Below, in pieces: positions 1 to 10,514 of a stretch of DNA of 64,000 bases (within the stretch, counting starts at the first letter, position 1; every line of letters starts with the position of its first letter). A program made the position numbers and the translations under genes. The DNA lies in NCBI GenBank assembly GCA_038049695.1, contig CP142458.1:59863501-59927500 (forward strand), given 5' to 3'. The notes under the pieces are model-generated. The model was not told where the DNA came from, made no database searches, and saw only the letters and a list, made by a program, of their open reading frames with translations. This stretch comes from Cinnamomum chago (lineage: Eukaryota; Streptophyta; Magnoliopsida; Laurales; Lauraceae).

Positions 1-540
1 CGCGCGGGCTCACTTGTTCTTTCCCTCTTCTTTTTTTTTTCCAGCGCTCTCTCTCCCTCCAAAAACCCCTCTTTCCTCTCACTCACTCTCTTCTCTCCTC
101 ACTCTCGCTCTCTCTGCTCTCTCTACTCTTCTCTCACTCTCGCTTTCTCTACTCTCTCTCTGCTCTCCCTGTCTCTCTCACTCACTCTCGTTCTCTTTAT
201 CTCTCCTATTTCCCAACTTTATTCGGCTAGCCGCTTCCAAGTTAAACGCTAGAACTTGATTCGACTAGCCTCCATAAGCTATCCACGAACCACTTTTTTC
301 CTTTCCCCTTTTTTCTTTCCCGTTGCCTGTCTCGCTCTCTGCTTTCCCCCTTCCTTCTCCCGCGCCCACGTTTTTCTTTCCCCTTCCTCCCTCTGCTTCC
401 CTCATCACTCGACCCGACCACCCCCATCCCCCCCCCTTCCCTTTTCAGGCATCTGCTTTCCCCCTCTTTCCCGCCCCTCCACATCGCAGCCAGACTCGGC
501 AAGCCTCCGATTCCAGCAAGCTTTGCCAGAGGACCCCTCT
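1..540 (+). repeat. CT-rich leader of CACTA element A
   Basis: This is a pyrimidine-rich tract of CTCTCT/CTCACTCTCG repeats. The stretch from about 40 to 215 is nearly identical to about 30350-30525 in element B. In both it follows a CGCGCGGGCTCA box, seen at 1-12 here and at about 30220 in element B. It is probably the 5' untranslated leader or promoter-proximal region of the element family. Open frames here are low-complexity artefacts. The region 540-743 may continue the LINE ORF1-like reading seen after 3192. Confidence 0.6.
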
Positions 541-743
541 CAGGTACTCAAGCAGCCAGATCTGGTTTCCCTTTCCCCTAACCCTTCTTCTGTTTCTCCT
601 TTTCCAGTCTGCTGGGACTGTGCCGAGCTGGAACTTCTGCAAAATCATTTAGCTAGTTTGATCAATTCGGTCAAAGGCCAACACTCTTTAGGACATTCAA
701 ATCAGCCCCCAATCTCCCCAAACTTCCTTCCCCCCTTGAAACC

Positions 744-3191
744 TGTCACGACCCAGCCCCGAGATCAGAGTCATTAGGGTTAATCCCCGGGTCGCGATCT
801 TAATCATACTTACTCCCGCAGACCCGAATTAACCGAAGTTAAAACGAATTCTACAAGGGATCTTGCATACGTACCTGTCAATGTACAGTGCGGAATATAC
901 AATAATATACATTGACAACCAATTAACAAAACGAATCATATACTTTACTATGAACAGTAAAGTTACTTTACATCGTTTCAGTTTCCTATTATCAACCACT
1001 GCATATTTAAAATACAATGCAGGGGACATCATTTCTATTAATTACAATACCAAAATAACTATACAAGTATTTCCTAAAAAGCTTCCAAAATATCTCCATG
1101 TCTACGCTCTTGGATCACGTCCATTCAGCTAAACCTCCTGGAGGTAGCGAATGGGCCTCCTCCGCTGTCGGGACGGTCTCGGAGGGACCGGCACGGCCAA
1201 CTGAGCTTGTAACATCATCAGTAATACCATGAACACGACGGTTCAACAAGGTATATACATATATCTATGACTTGTTCACAATTCCTGACAATTCATTGCT
1301 CAATAGTGCTAAACAATTTAGAATAAACATAAATAATAATAACAATCATATAGCAACTACACTAGCATTGGTTTCAACTCCATTCTATTCATTTAATCTT
1401 CCAAAAGGAAGAAATGCATCTTCATTTATTCATTATGTTCAACCTTTCTTAATGGCTTTTCAGTGTATGACTTTTCAGTCAATGACCTTTCGGTCCAGTG
1501 TGGTGAGATCTCCCAGTGTCTTGATCAGAGATCACTGGTGTCCCACGAAGCTCCGGACGCTCCCATTCTCATCTACTGCAGTAGGAATAGTCATTTCATT
1601 CAGTTCATTTATCAAATAATTCAATTCCATTCAATAAAGAGTTCGGAAACCACTAGGTAGTGCCAGACCCTTTTTAACAATTCTAAACATTATTATTCAA
1701 TTCGAAAACCAATTATCTAAACCAACTCTCAAATGAAATACGGTTGATCGGTGCACGTATTACTATAGATGACATTATGGAATGAAATGGTGCCTTGAAG
1801 AACCGCATTTAACACTCATGAAGGTTTAGCCAATTCTTTGGAGAATTAACACTTAACTCATCCCCTTTCTTTTCTTTTAATTTTCCTAGTCTTGAAGACC
1901 TTAATCTAGGATATAATCAGTCTTAACACTAATGAATATACCCCTAGAACTCATAGGAAGCATAATTGTTTCCAAAAATAATATCAACTTTCACTGGACT
2001 CAAACTGAAACTGGAACTGGACTCAAACTGGACTAAAAAACTCTCCCAGTTACTGACAGTCCGATCGATCTGACCAGATGGCCGATCGATCGGTCACCAT
2101 ACAGAAACAGAACGCAGGTTCTGTACTGAAATGGTGAATGGGTTTTCTCATCCATTCTTCCTCCTCTTTCTTTCCCTGATGACCTAATAGACATTTAGTG
2201 TATAAAATTGTATGAAACTAACAATCATACACCCATATGAACATTTACCTAATACAACCACAAATAGCACAATCTAAGAATTGGGTTTCAAACCCTCCAA
2301 GCATAAAATCTAATTCATCATTTCTTCTCCATTCAAAACAATGAAAACATCTCAATAAGCATAAACATATGCATAGACTTGCCTTAGATGAAGTTTTGCT
2401 TGTCACAAATCCTTGTTTAGCTTGGTTAACTTCACTTGGAGCTTTAAAATCCACAAGAACTCTATGAAGAGGATGTAGATGATGAAGAAGATGAAGTATA
2501 TAAACTTCTCTTCAATTCCCTCACTCAAACCTCACTCTCAATGAAGAAAATCTCAAAGAAAGAAGAAGAAAACGGATGAAAGAGATGAAAGGAAATGTTG
2601 CCTAGGGTTTGAATCAAATGACTGAAGGTAAGTTTTTTTTTTTTTTTTTTTGATAACGTAGGGTTCCCAGCCCTTTGGGCCAGAATAATCCCTACGGGCC
2701 CAGGAGAGAAAGCCGGGTAAAATTCCCCTGTGGCCCCAGTGTGGTAGAGCAGTTTCGAACCCACAACCTCCGGGTGCAAACCGTAGCCTTATATAAGAGG
2801 TGGATTTGCAATTTAAGTCCATTCATTCCTTTTTATTCCAATTCAAGTCAATTTAAGGTCCATTTGAACCGATATTCGTCGAATCAATTCACGCCTTTTA
2901 TGAAAGTTATCGTACTCGTCGAGATACACATGCTGGTATCAAGACTTTTCGAATTCGACAAAATACGTACAATTCTGTATTTCCGAAAAAGTCCCTCATT
3001 TGCTTGTCTAAGCTCCATTTTCTATTCAATTCACTTCATAAGCTTAGTTACTATTTCATTAAGCCTAAATTAAGCACATTAGGCTAATTCAATCTTTTTT
3101 GGTGCTAACTCACCATTAAGTTAATTAAATCGGCTCACTTAGTCTTTATCAATTAGAGCTAATCGGGATTAGCTCGGGACGGAGCCTAACA
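744..3191 (+). mobile_element. Probable Ty3/gypsy solo LTR (about 2.4 kb)
   Basis: The block starts TGTCACGACCCAGCCCCGAG, a start typical of long chromovirus (Tekay/Del-like) LTRs, and can be closed at GGAGCCTAACA (3181-3191). The flanking pentamers are AAACC (739-743) and GAACC (3192-3196), four of five matching, which suits a 5-bp target duplication. No gag or pol is seen inside. A SINE-like insertion lies at about 2633-2805. The boundaries rest on terminal motifs and the near-matching duplication only, so the family assignment is an inference. Confidence 0.4.
2633..2805 (-). mobile_element. tRNA-related SINE with poly(A) tail
   Basis: On the minus strand a short unit runs toward a homopolymer tail, seen as 21 T at 2633-2653 on the plus strand. 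It contains the B-box-like motif GTGGGTTCGAAACTGC (about 2746-2762), which resembles the RNA polymerase III internal promoter of tRNA-derived SINEs. A convincing A box and a target-site duplication could not be fixed by eye. It sits inside the probable gypsy LTR. Confidence 0.5.
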
Positions 3192-3230
3192 GAACCCCCA
3201 GACCCTAGGCCCCCTAACATCCTCTATGCA

Positions 3231-3644
3231 ATGCCTCTGCCTCAAACCCTCAGCCAGCACTTTCCTCCTGCTGCTAACAGTAACTGGCTCGATCTGTTCC
3301 TCCATTTCAAACCCATAGCCCCATCAGAATATTCCCCCTCTTCCCTAATAGCAGGCCAGCTAGTTATGAAAATCCCCTCCTCCATGATAGAACCCAGCAG
3401 AAACTCCTTCTTGTATCCTGCTATTGGGAGATTTTTTGGTAAAAGACCTACTGTAGAGTGGCTAACCCTCCTAGCAAACCCTTCCTGGAACCTTTCTAAG
3501 CCTTGCCTTATATCTCTTACAGATAAGGGCCTCTTGCTTTTCAGATTCAGCTCCAAGGAAGACAAGGACCTAGTCATTTCACAATCTCCCTTCACCCTGC
3601 AAAACAGAAAACTTCATCTCCTCCCTTGGTCCCAGGGTTTCTAG
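3231..3644 (+). pseudogene. LINE ORF1 fragment (DUF4283 domain)
   Basis: The open frame encodes 137 aa. Its C-terminal half fits DUF4283, the N-terminal domain of plant L1-type LINE ORF1 proteins. Typical pieces are GRFFGKRPTVEWL, a run ending LTDKGLLLFRFSSKEDKD, and a closing LLPWSQGF that matches the RPWSPGF end of the domain. It stops at once with TAG. A full ORF1 would continue with a zinc knuckle and the element would carry a reverse transcriptase, neither of which is here. It abuts the DCP5 fragment, so it is either captured or an older insertion inside element A. Confidence 0.6.
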
Positions 3645-3649
3645 ACGCC

Positions 3650-3820
3650 ATTGCTGCAAAAGCAGAAGCATCTGGTTCTGGGGGCTGTGCTGGGTTGGTC
3701 TTTTCCGACATAGGTAGCTTGATTAGCCTTACATACGAGGACGAAATTCGATACGAAGGCATTCTCTTCCTCAACAATGTGATAGAATCTGTCATCGGCT
3801 TGAGCGATGGTAACCTTGTT
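3650..3820 (+). pseudogene. DCP5: Captured fragment of DCP5 (LSm14 domain)
   Basis: The reading frame runs AAKAEASGSGG and then IGSLISLTYEDEIRYEGIL to VIESVIGLSD. This is the start of the LSm14/Scd6 domain of plant DECAPPING 5, a P-body protein that promotes mRNA decapping and translational repression. Only the first exon is represented: the match ends at a GTAACC that would serve as a splice donor, and no FDF or TFG domain follows. The expected Gly-Gly-Ala-Asp-Ser-Tyr stretch before the LSm core is altered. It is the first of four cellular gene fragments aligned on the plus strand of element A. Confidence 0.65.
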
Positions 3821-5536
3821 CTATTTGAAAACTATATTGGGGAATATTGGTGGGACAGCCAAACTACTATCCACACTATTTTAAGGAAATTTCATAGATT
3901 ATATTTTAAGGAAATGCTTCTATTGGGTATGATCATTGATCTAAAGATTGAAGTTGTAGGTTCTGATTGGTTGAGGGTTTTTTTTTTAAATGCTAAATAT
4001 GACTCATACTATTGATCTCTAACTAGCTGAGCTATAATTTGGGATGGTTGAACATTTTTTTAATATAATTAAAGAAAACATTTTGGTATGAATGCATGAG
4101 TAAATGAATTGTTCTGTTTCAAGTGATTATTTTCCATGCAGGAAATATGTTCTTTGTGCTAGACTTGTTGTGGGTGTTGTTTTGATCATTGTTGCCTATG
4201 CTATTTGGATGGCTAGAAATTGGCTCCTCTTTGAGAAATTGTAGTCCATCTCAGTTAAGCTAAATGTTCCTACCTCAAGCTTCTCTTATATTTTTAATAC
4301 CAAGTGGATAAATGATTTTTTTTTTTTGTTAATAGTTGGTCGTTGGTATTGGTCAGGCTTACATTCTTGTTAGTGTCATTGGCAGTTTTATAGCCTATAG
4401 GATGCATATTTCCAAGCAAAGAAGTATGCAGCAGGATATAGCTGAAACATTCTACTATTAGAGATAAAACTAGTTCAGCCCTTCGTTGAGCCCCACGAGA
4501 AACTGATTTAATTGGTTACATGAATGGAGTCTTAAGTAGATTTGTTTATAGAACCATTATATGTAACATGTTTCATGTTTATGCAATTGTGATCCATTGA
4601 TCAACTTAATGCATGGGATAGAGTCATTTCTGAAGGTCTGACATCTTTCTAGTAGTTAATTAATGCTGAAGTTAAAAGTAAATGTGTGTGCCTTGAAGCT
4701 CTCATGTCTCATAGTCTATATAGAAACTGACCGCCATTTTGCTTCTTGTGAAAAGCTGCATAATTGTTTTATTCTCATGGGCTTGTTAGACCCATTGAAT
4801 CCTTTAGTAATGTTTGCACTGATAATTGCATAGGTTGGATATGAAAAGCTAACTGTGGAGATCTTCGGAGCTGCTCTAGGTAATTTGGTTAATTTGAAGG
4901 TGTATGGAACAGAGCATTTTATGGAGAAAAGGACACTATAAAGAAAAAGAGGAAAAAAGACCCCAAGGTATATGCTATGTGCTATGGTATTTGGTTACAT
5001 AATCTGGAGTTCATCAAATCTAAATATTTGTCCTACTAATGATATTTCAGCTAAATATTCGAGGAGGAGGAGGTGGGGGGGGAATTATATTCGAGGAGGG
5101 GGGGGGGGGGGGGAATTATACTTGAAAGAATATCAAACTCTACCTCTTATATGTGAAAGTTTTGCCATACTTTGTCTTGAAATTCTTATACGACTTGTAA
5201 GTGCTTTTAAATTATCTATTTAATGGACTACATCTTTACCTTTTCCACTCCTATGAAATGAGGCTGACTTTTTCCTTTTTTTCTATATTACTGATATTGG
5301 TTGCAGGAGCGCCTCCATGGTCTTGAGATGCTTGGCTTATTTACTATAAGTGTGACGTTTCATATCATAACGTACCAATGGGTTTATGTTTAAGTTGTTT
5401 TTTGCAGCCATGTATTAGTCAACACTTACAGCAAAGGATCCAATAGTGGGGTTTTTTCTTTTAGTTTGGGATTTTTGTTTGAGTCATTGGGATTTTTGTT
5501 TGAGTCATTGTTTGAGTCATTAGTCAACACTTACAG
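3821..5536 (+). other. Unassigned interior of element A
   Basis: AT-rich sequence without a credible gene. Short open pieces, for example around 4140-4245 (hydrophobic) and 4833-4925, might be further decayed captured exons, but I recognise no family. A G homopolymer and a GGA-rich tract lie at about 5060-5113. Confidence 0.5.
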
Positions 5537-6580
5537 CCTACTATTAGAGCTCAGCTATCTACCAGGTTCATGGCACTGTGAACCAGAGGAGGTTGAGTCT
5601 GTTACCCCATTCAGGGTAAAGAGAGAGATCATACTTATACTTTTAGTTGCTCTTTTCGTGTTATATTTACTTGTATTTTTAATGTTCACCTTGATATTCT
5701 AGATTGGCGATCAAGTATGTGTGAAGAGATTTGTTGTAGAACCAAGATATGCTTGGGGCGGTGAGACACACCACAGTATAGGCACCATAAGTGAGATAGA
5801 AAGTGATGGTCTACTTATAATTGAAATTCCAAATAGACCTATTCCATGGCAAGCTGATCCTGCTGACATGGAAAAGGTGGAGAGTTTCAAAGTAATATCA
5901 TATCATGTAGTTTTACTTCTTATCTTAAGTAACTTTGATTATGTCATATTTGCTTGGAACATGGATGCAAGGTGCCAGGTGTGAGGAGCTGTTATAAGTA
6001 TATTTTGTCATACAGCTTTTAGTTTCTAAAGTTACTTTCGTGAATTAATAAAATACAATGAAAGAATTCCCTAAATGACATAGGCACATAGCTATACTCC
6101 ACCCAAAGGGCATATGTCTGTTGATTGTGAACCTCATTTGTAGAAACCAGATAACCTGAGCATGCTGCACTCTTTTATGGGCTGAGCATTGCATAGTATG
6201 CCTTTCATAATGGTGGTGTTGATGTGTCTGACATGGCTGTGAGAGATAAAAAAAAAATAATAGAAAAGGATGGCCTTGTCATGTTGATGTGTTCAGGACA
6301 GTGGCTATTTGTAGCTGGCAGGGTGTTTCCGGAAAGGAAGGTGGATGACCCACTGCACAGATGTTGAAAAGGTAGATAGCTTGAAGGTTGGGCAGCATGT
6401 CTGCTATGGGTATGCAAGGCATTGGAAATGGAGAAGGTGAGAGCATTCAAGGTGGGAGACAAGGTGAGGATTAGAGGGGGATTGGTGACACCTAGGTCGG
6501 GATGGGGTATGAAGACACCTGCAAGCAGGGGTGAAGTGGTAGGTGTGGATGCGAATGGGAAGCTAAGGATCAGATTCTGA
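5537..6580 (+). pseudogene. KEG: Captured fragments of KEEP ON GOING (KEG) E3 ligase repeats
   Basis: Three blocks match the C-terminal repeat region of KEG, the RING-kinase-ankyrin ubiquitin ligase that destabilises ABI5 and acts in endomembrane traffic. Block 1 is 5537-5615, encoding LLLELSYLPGSWHCEPEEVE and on to PFR. Block 2 is 5703-5891 (63 codons), containing EPRYAWGGETHHS and PIPWQADPADMEKVESFK. They are separated by an 87-bp intron with GT...AG ends. Block 3, about 6270-6580, contains FRKGRWMTHCTDVEKV, then jumps to ALEMEKVRAFKVGDKVRIR and ends GVDANGKLRIRF plus TGA. An in-frame TAG at about 6310 replaces a residue in VQDSGYL. The RING, kinase and ankyrin parts are absent and several repeats are skipped, so no ligase can be made. 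Family match is strong; origin by transposon capture is inferred. Confidence 0.85.
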
Positions 6581-6741
6581 TGAAATATGGTTGGATCTTG
6601 CTTTCTATGGAGTGGGATTTTGGTGGGGGTATTTCCTATGGGTTATTCTCCTTTTATAAACACTGATTCTCTTCTTCTTTCTCTTGCTATTGCAAATTCT
6701 TCTCCTTGTTTTTTCTTCTTATCTTCCTCTAGCAATCAGCA

Positions 6742-7062
6742 ATGGCTATACCTGCTGAAACCAAATTCCATGTTCTAGTTGTTGATGACAGCCTTATAGA
6801 CAGGAAACTGATTGAAAGGCTTCTCAAAACCTCATCTTATCAAGGTATATTGTTATTCACTGATGATGAGGAGAAAAAAAAAAAAATCTCAACTTTGTAA
6901 TTTTTTTTGGTTTTCTTCATCTGGGGTATTGAATTTTCTGTTTTTCTTTCTGGGCTTTGTGTTTTTATAGTTACAGCAGTGGATTCAGGGAGCAAGGCTC
7001 TGGAATTCTTGGGCATACATGGTGAACAGGGAACCTCACCTTCTGGATCTTCAGAAAGTCAG
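6742..7062 (+). pseudogene. Captured 5' exons of a type-A response regulator (ARR8/ARR9-like)
   Basis: Exon 1 (6742-6844) encodes [18 protein letters not shown] followed by [16 protein letters not shown]. Exon 2 (6971-7062) continues VTAVDSGSKALEFLGI. These are the start of the receiver domain of cytokinin type-A response regulators; the acidic DD pair is present. The intron has GT...AG ends and sits where it does in this family. The exons carrying the phosphoacceptor Asp and the conserved Lys are missing, so the fragment cannot act in phosphorelay. A TATA-like TTATAAAC at about 6654 and a pyrimidine-rich leader suggest that part of the native promoter and 5' UTR was taken as well. Next comes pyrophosphatase sequence after only 40 bases. 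Confidence 0.85.
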
Positions 7063-7104
7063 GTAATTGAAAGATTTCTTTATATCTGGTTTCAACTTGC
7101 AGTT

Positions 7105-7853
7105 ATGGCTCTGCCTAGTGAAACCCGAAACAAGTCATCTAACTCACACCAAGTGCATCCAACTCTCAATGAAAGATTACTTTCAAGCTTTTCCAGACGG
7201 GAAGTTGCAGTGCACCTTTGGCATGATCTGGAGAAGGTACTAAATAACCTCGTTTTCTACTTCTTCGCCCCCCGTCCCCTCCTCTAAATGGCTTGTTATA
7301 ATCTCTTAGATTAGTTATTATACTGAATTAAATGATGAAGTTTTAGAATGACTTTTCGTTTGCGTATGAAGTGAGAGTTTATGATGATTCAGCTATTGCT
7401 ATGCTATACTTTAGTTGTTTTTTCTTGTTTTGACTTTGCAATTATGGATGCAGGACCTGGAGTTCCATCAATATTCAATTGTGTAAGATACTAAACTCAT
7501 TTTGTTCAAAATAACAGAAAGATACTTGTAGTTAGACACTTTGATGGTAATCTGTTATGCCCAGGATCCTGAATAATACCGTTGGAGTCTATTGGCTGGC
7601 TTCAAGCCATTGCATGCTAGCCATGCCATCCTTATCATATTTACTAAGAGTGATTGATTTTTCCAAAAAAAAAAAAAAAAAAAAACTGGAAGAAGGGAAT
7701 GATGTCTTAAACATTTCAAATATTGGAGTCCCTAGAATTTATTAGTTAACACATTATGCCTGTACTTGTTGATGACAGCCTCACAACTACGGTTTCATCC
7801 CTCGGACTCTTTGTGGGGATAATGGCCCAATGGATGTCTTGGTCCTTATGCAG
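7105..7853 (+). pseudogene. PPA: Captured exons of a soluble inorganic pyrophosphatase
   Basis: Three short blocks match plant family I soluble pyrophosphatase, which hydrolyses PPi in the cytosol. Block 1 (7105-7236) includes HPTLNERLLSSFSRR and HLWHDLEK. Block 2 (7454-7482) encodes GPGVPSIFNC and ends at GTAAGA. Block 3 (7779-7853) encodes [20 protein letters not shown] to LVLMQ, with GTATCC following. The intervening catalytic segment with the KYELDK motif and everything after LVLMQ are missing. The first junction is out of phase by one base. Splice-site remains flank all three blocks, so genomic DNA rather than cDNA was captured. The DNPMD metal-binding motif is altered to DNGPMD. It directly follows the response-regulator fragment. 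Confidence 0.85.
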
Positions 7854-9981
7854 GTATCCATTTCTCTTGCTACATGATTTCCATTTTGAAATTTATATTT
7901 GCAACATAGGTCTTCATGCAGTCACCAAGACACATAAGAGGTATTATTATAATGCCATCCTGAATTACAGTGTTTGCATATGGGCCTAGCATTCTGTATG
8001 ATTGGAAGCCCTTTTTCAGCAATATAAATCCTTCATTTTTGAGCTTCACCATAATCAGGAAATGGAACAGAAGTTTCCTCAATGGAACAATCCATTCTCT
8101 TCATTGGTGATGTTTTGAAGTTGAATATGAATTATTGCCTACATATATTTTATAACTTACCATTTGCAAACTTTTGAAGTCATTCAATCAACAGTCATTT
8201 TCTACAAAATAAGTTGGTTGCTTGAATGAGGAGGATTTTCTTTAATTTCTTCATTGTTTTAGTAAGTCAATGCAAGCTACACCTAACCCACTATCTTACA
8301 CTCATGCTCCTTAATTTAATACAATGATGACTACCTACTGAGTAGTATTGACTAATATTAAGCCATGTCTGGGTCGATCTAAGTTTTTTTTTTTTTTTTT
8401 TTCCGATTGGGACGGACAAGTTTCAAGATGATGGATTGAAGGTTCTAGGGTTTCAATTAGGTCCTTTTTGTGTGTGCTCCTTCTGTTTCTGCATTTTCTG
8501 TTCACTGATTTTTATGTGGTTCATCATACCAAAGTTTGGCTTTGGTGTGATTTACTGATTTACATATTCAATTGCTTGTTGTGGATGGCTTACTTACTGG
8601 AAATGTCATAGGTCAATACTACGAAGATAGATTTTTGAGGACGTCTGATTGAATTGCTTTGTAAAATGATTCAATTAATTATGCATTCATGAATTCTGAA
8701 TATAAAGCAAAATATTGTGAATCTCATGGGTCCCTACAATTATTAATGTAAAATCTAGTTTTTTCTTAGCATGTTCACTAGGTCAGCATCCATCTTTGGT
8801 GCAACTTCTTCTCATGAAGAGAGGGGGGTGTGTTATATATGAGGGGGGCGTGTTATATATGGGGGCAAGCTTGGCGTGAACTCACAAATTATGATAAACT
8901 ATTTTCAGGTGAGCATTTGTTCTTCATATTATCATTCTTTTGTTTTTGGATCTTTTCGAATTTTTTAATTTATTTATACTTTAAAAAAATGTAGCGGTTG
9001 GAATTTTTTACCATGTCTCACTATCTGATAAATTATATTAGCTTTATTATTCTTCTCATCTTATTCACAAATGACATTATTTGCAGCAGCTGAGCTTCAG
9101 CTACTGTCTTTGTTCATTTTTAACTAAATTGAACTTCATGGTTCCTTAATTAAAAAAAAAAAATGGATTATAAAGTAAAAAGTGCATTTCTTTTGATTCT
9201 CATCATTTTAAGTTTTTATGATGGTAATAATGGTATCAACAACATGGCAGAAACATTACCCATTTAACATAAACTGTGTCAGACATATGAAGAAAAATTT
9301 ATTTCTTCACTCAGGATTCCTAATTTACTGTCATGATTTAATTGCCTATAAATCGATGGTTAGGAGAGAACTTCAGCTCCTTAATTAGTTTGCCAGTATC
9401 AAATTAATATGATGCAAGTGTTTGGCCACCTTAGTTTTGAGAATGTATTGTTGCTGTTGGTTGTTTTAGCAGTCGTCTACATTCTTCCCTTTCACCTTAT
9501 GTAATTCATGCTTGAGGCACTTCTGGAATGAGTCTTGGGCTTTAATGTGGTATGATTGTGGTGTTTGTTGTGTTCTTTTATTTCCTATGAGATGGATATG
9601 ATCGATTCACTTATATAAGTAGCTGATGTAGTGGCCGGTGGGCCATCACGTTCATGAATACTCCATATAAATCACGTTCTTTTGGTTTTTTTGTTTATAT
9701 ATAGTTCCAACTTTTTGTACATCCCATGGAAGACAATGTAGATACTATATATATATACACACAATATTTTCATAGAGATTTGTCTAGACAAGCTTTATGT
9801 TAATTATTAATTAGTTATATATATATTTATATATATGATCACTTTATATATATAGTGCAAAGTTTTATTGGTGTACAGTGTACTGCAATGGTACTGTAGG
9901 TTTATTTTATGGTATTGCAGGTTTTATAGGTACTGCAGCAATGCAAATTCTTTTGATAAAAAAAAATGCATATATAATATT
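7854..9981 (+). other. AT-rich interior of element A without recognised genes
   Basis: No supported gene. It contains a poly(T) run at about 8384-8402, a tandem GAGGGGGG(T/C)GTGTTATAT pair at about 8820-8860 and AT dinucleotide tracts at 9745-9860. It may hold further unrecognised captured introns. Confidence 0.5.
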
Positions 9982-10500
9982 AAATCGGTTACAGAACAAA
10001 CGATATAATACAATCCCAAAAAACCGATATAACAAAGCCCTTTATAACCGATATTATAAATAATTTTTATATCGGTTTCACTCTTTTTTATATCGGTTTT
10101 ACAGTAATGTATGCTATAATTTCAGTTTCAAAACACATCAGTTCTCCGAAAAACCGATATTATAAATAATTTTTATATCGGTTTCACTCTTTTTTATATC
10201 GGTTTTACAGTAATGTATGCTATAATTTCAGTTTCAAAACACATCAGTTCTTCGAAAACCGATATTATAAATATTTTTTATATCGGTTTCACTTTTTTTA
10301 TATCGGTTTTACAGTAATATGTGTTATAATTTCAAGTTCAAAGACATCAGTTGTCCAAAAACCGATATGAAATAATACACATATTATATCGGTTATAGTT
10401 GTTTATTATATCGGGGGTACTTATATCGGTTTGAAGTTTACTGAAAAACCGATATAATAGGTCTTTTATATCGGTTTTTAGCTGATATAAAAACCCTTTT
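9982..10500. repeat. Subterminal repeat array of element A
   Basis: Many copies of ATATCGGTT and its complement AACCGATAT, on both strands. In CACTA elements such subterminal motifs bind the element's TNPA-type protein and are needed for excision. The same motif fills 29620-30190 in element B, tying both elements to one family. Confidence 0.75.
10047..10365 (+). repeat. Three tandem copies of a ~106-bp subterminal unit
   Basis: Units start with ACCGATATTATAAATA at 10047, 10153 and 10258. Each holds two ATATCGGTTT motifs in the same order and a TTTCAGTTTCAAA(A) stretch. Copies 1 and 2 are nearly identical; copy 3 has a few changes. Confidence 0.8.
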
Positions 10501-10514
10501 TTCTATTAGTGTGA

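Larger units (their letters stand above)
1..10511 (+). mobile_element. CACTA element A, right part, carrying captured gene fragments
   Basis: The right end at 10491-10511 reads, on the minus strand, CACTAATAGAAAAAAGGGTT. This is almost the same as the left terminus of element B at 29595 (CACTACTAGAAAAAAAGGG). Just inside it are subterminal ATATCGGTT repeats, as in element B. The first ~230 bases of the window match the CT-rich leader that lies just inside the subterminal repeats of element B (30340-30530), so the true left terminus should lie a few hundred bases left of position 1. Between the ends are pieces of DCP5, KEG, a type-A response regulator and a pyrophosphatase, all on the plus strand. 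No transposase is visible, so this looks like a non-autonomous element mobilised in trans. The right flank is a copia gag region. The left target duplication cannot be checked; the right flank trinucleotide is TGA. That all of 1-10511 is one element is inference. Confidence 0.7.

Noticed and set aside
14..777. Several open frames on both strands in the CT-rich start
   Set aside because: Low-complexity Ser/Leu/Pro or Arg/Glu readings with no domain; the same tract is a transposon leader in element B.
4972..5223. Gly/Arg-rich open frame over the poly(G) tract
   Set aside because: It is created by the G homopolymer and GGA repeats.
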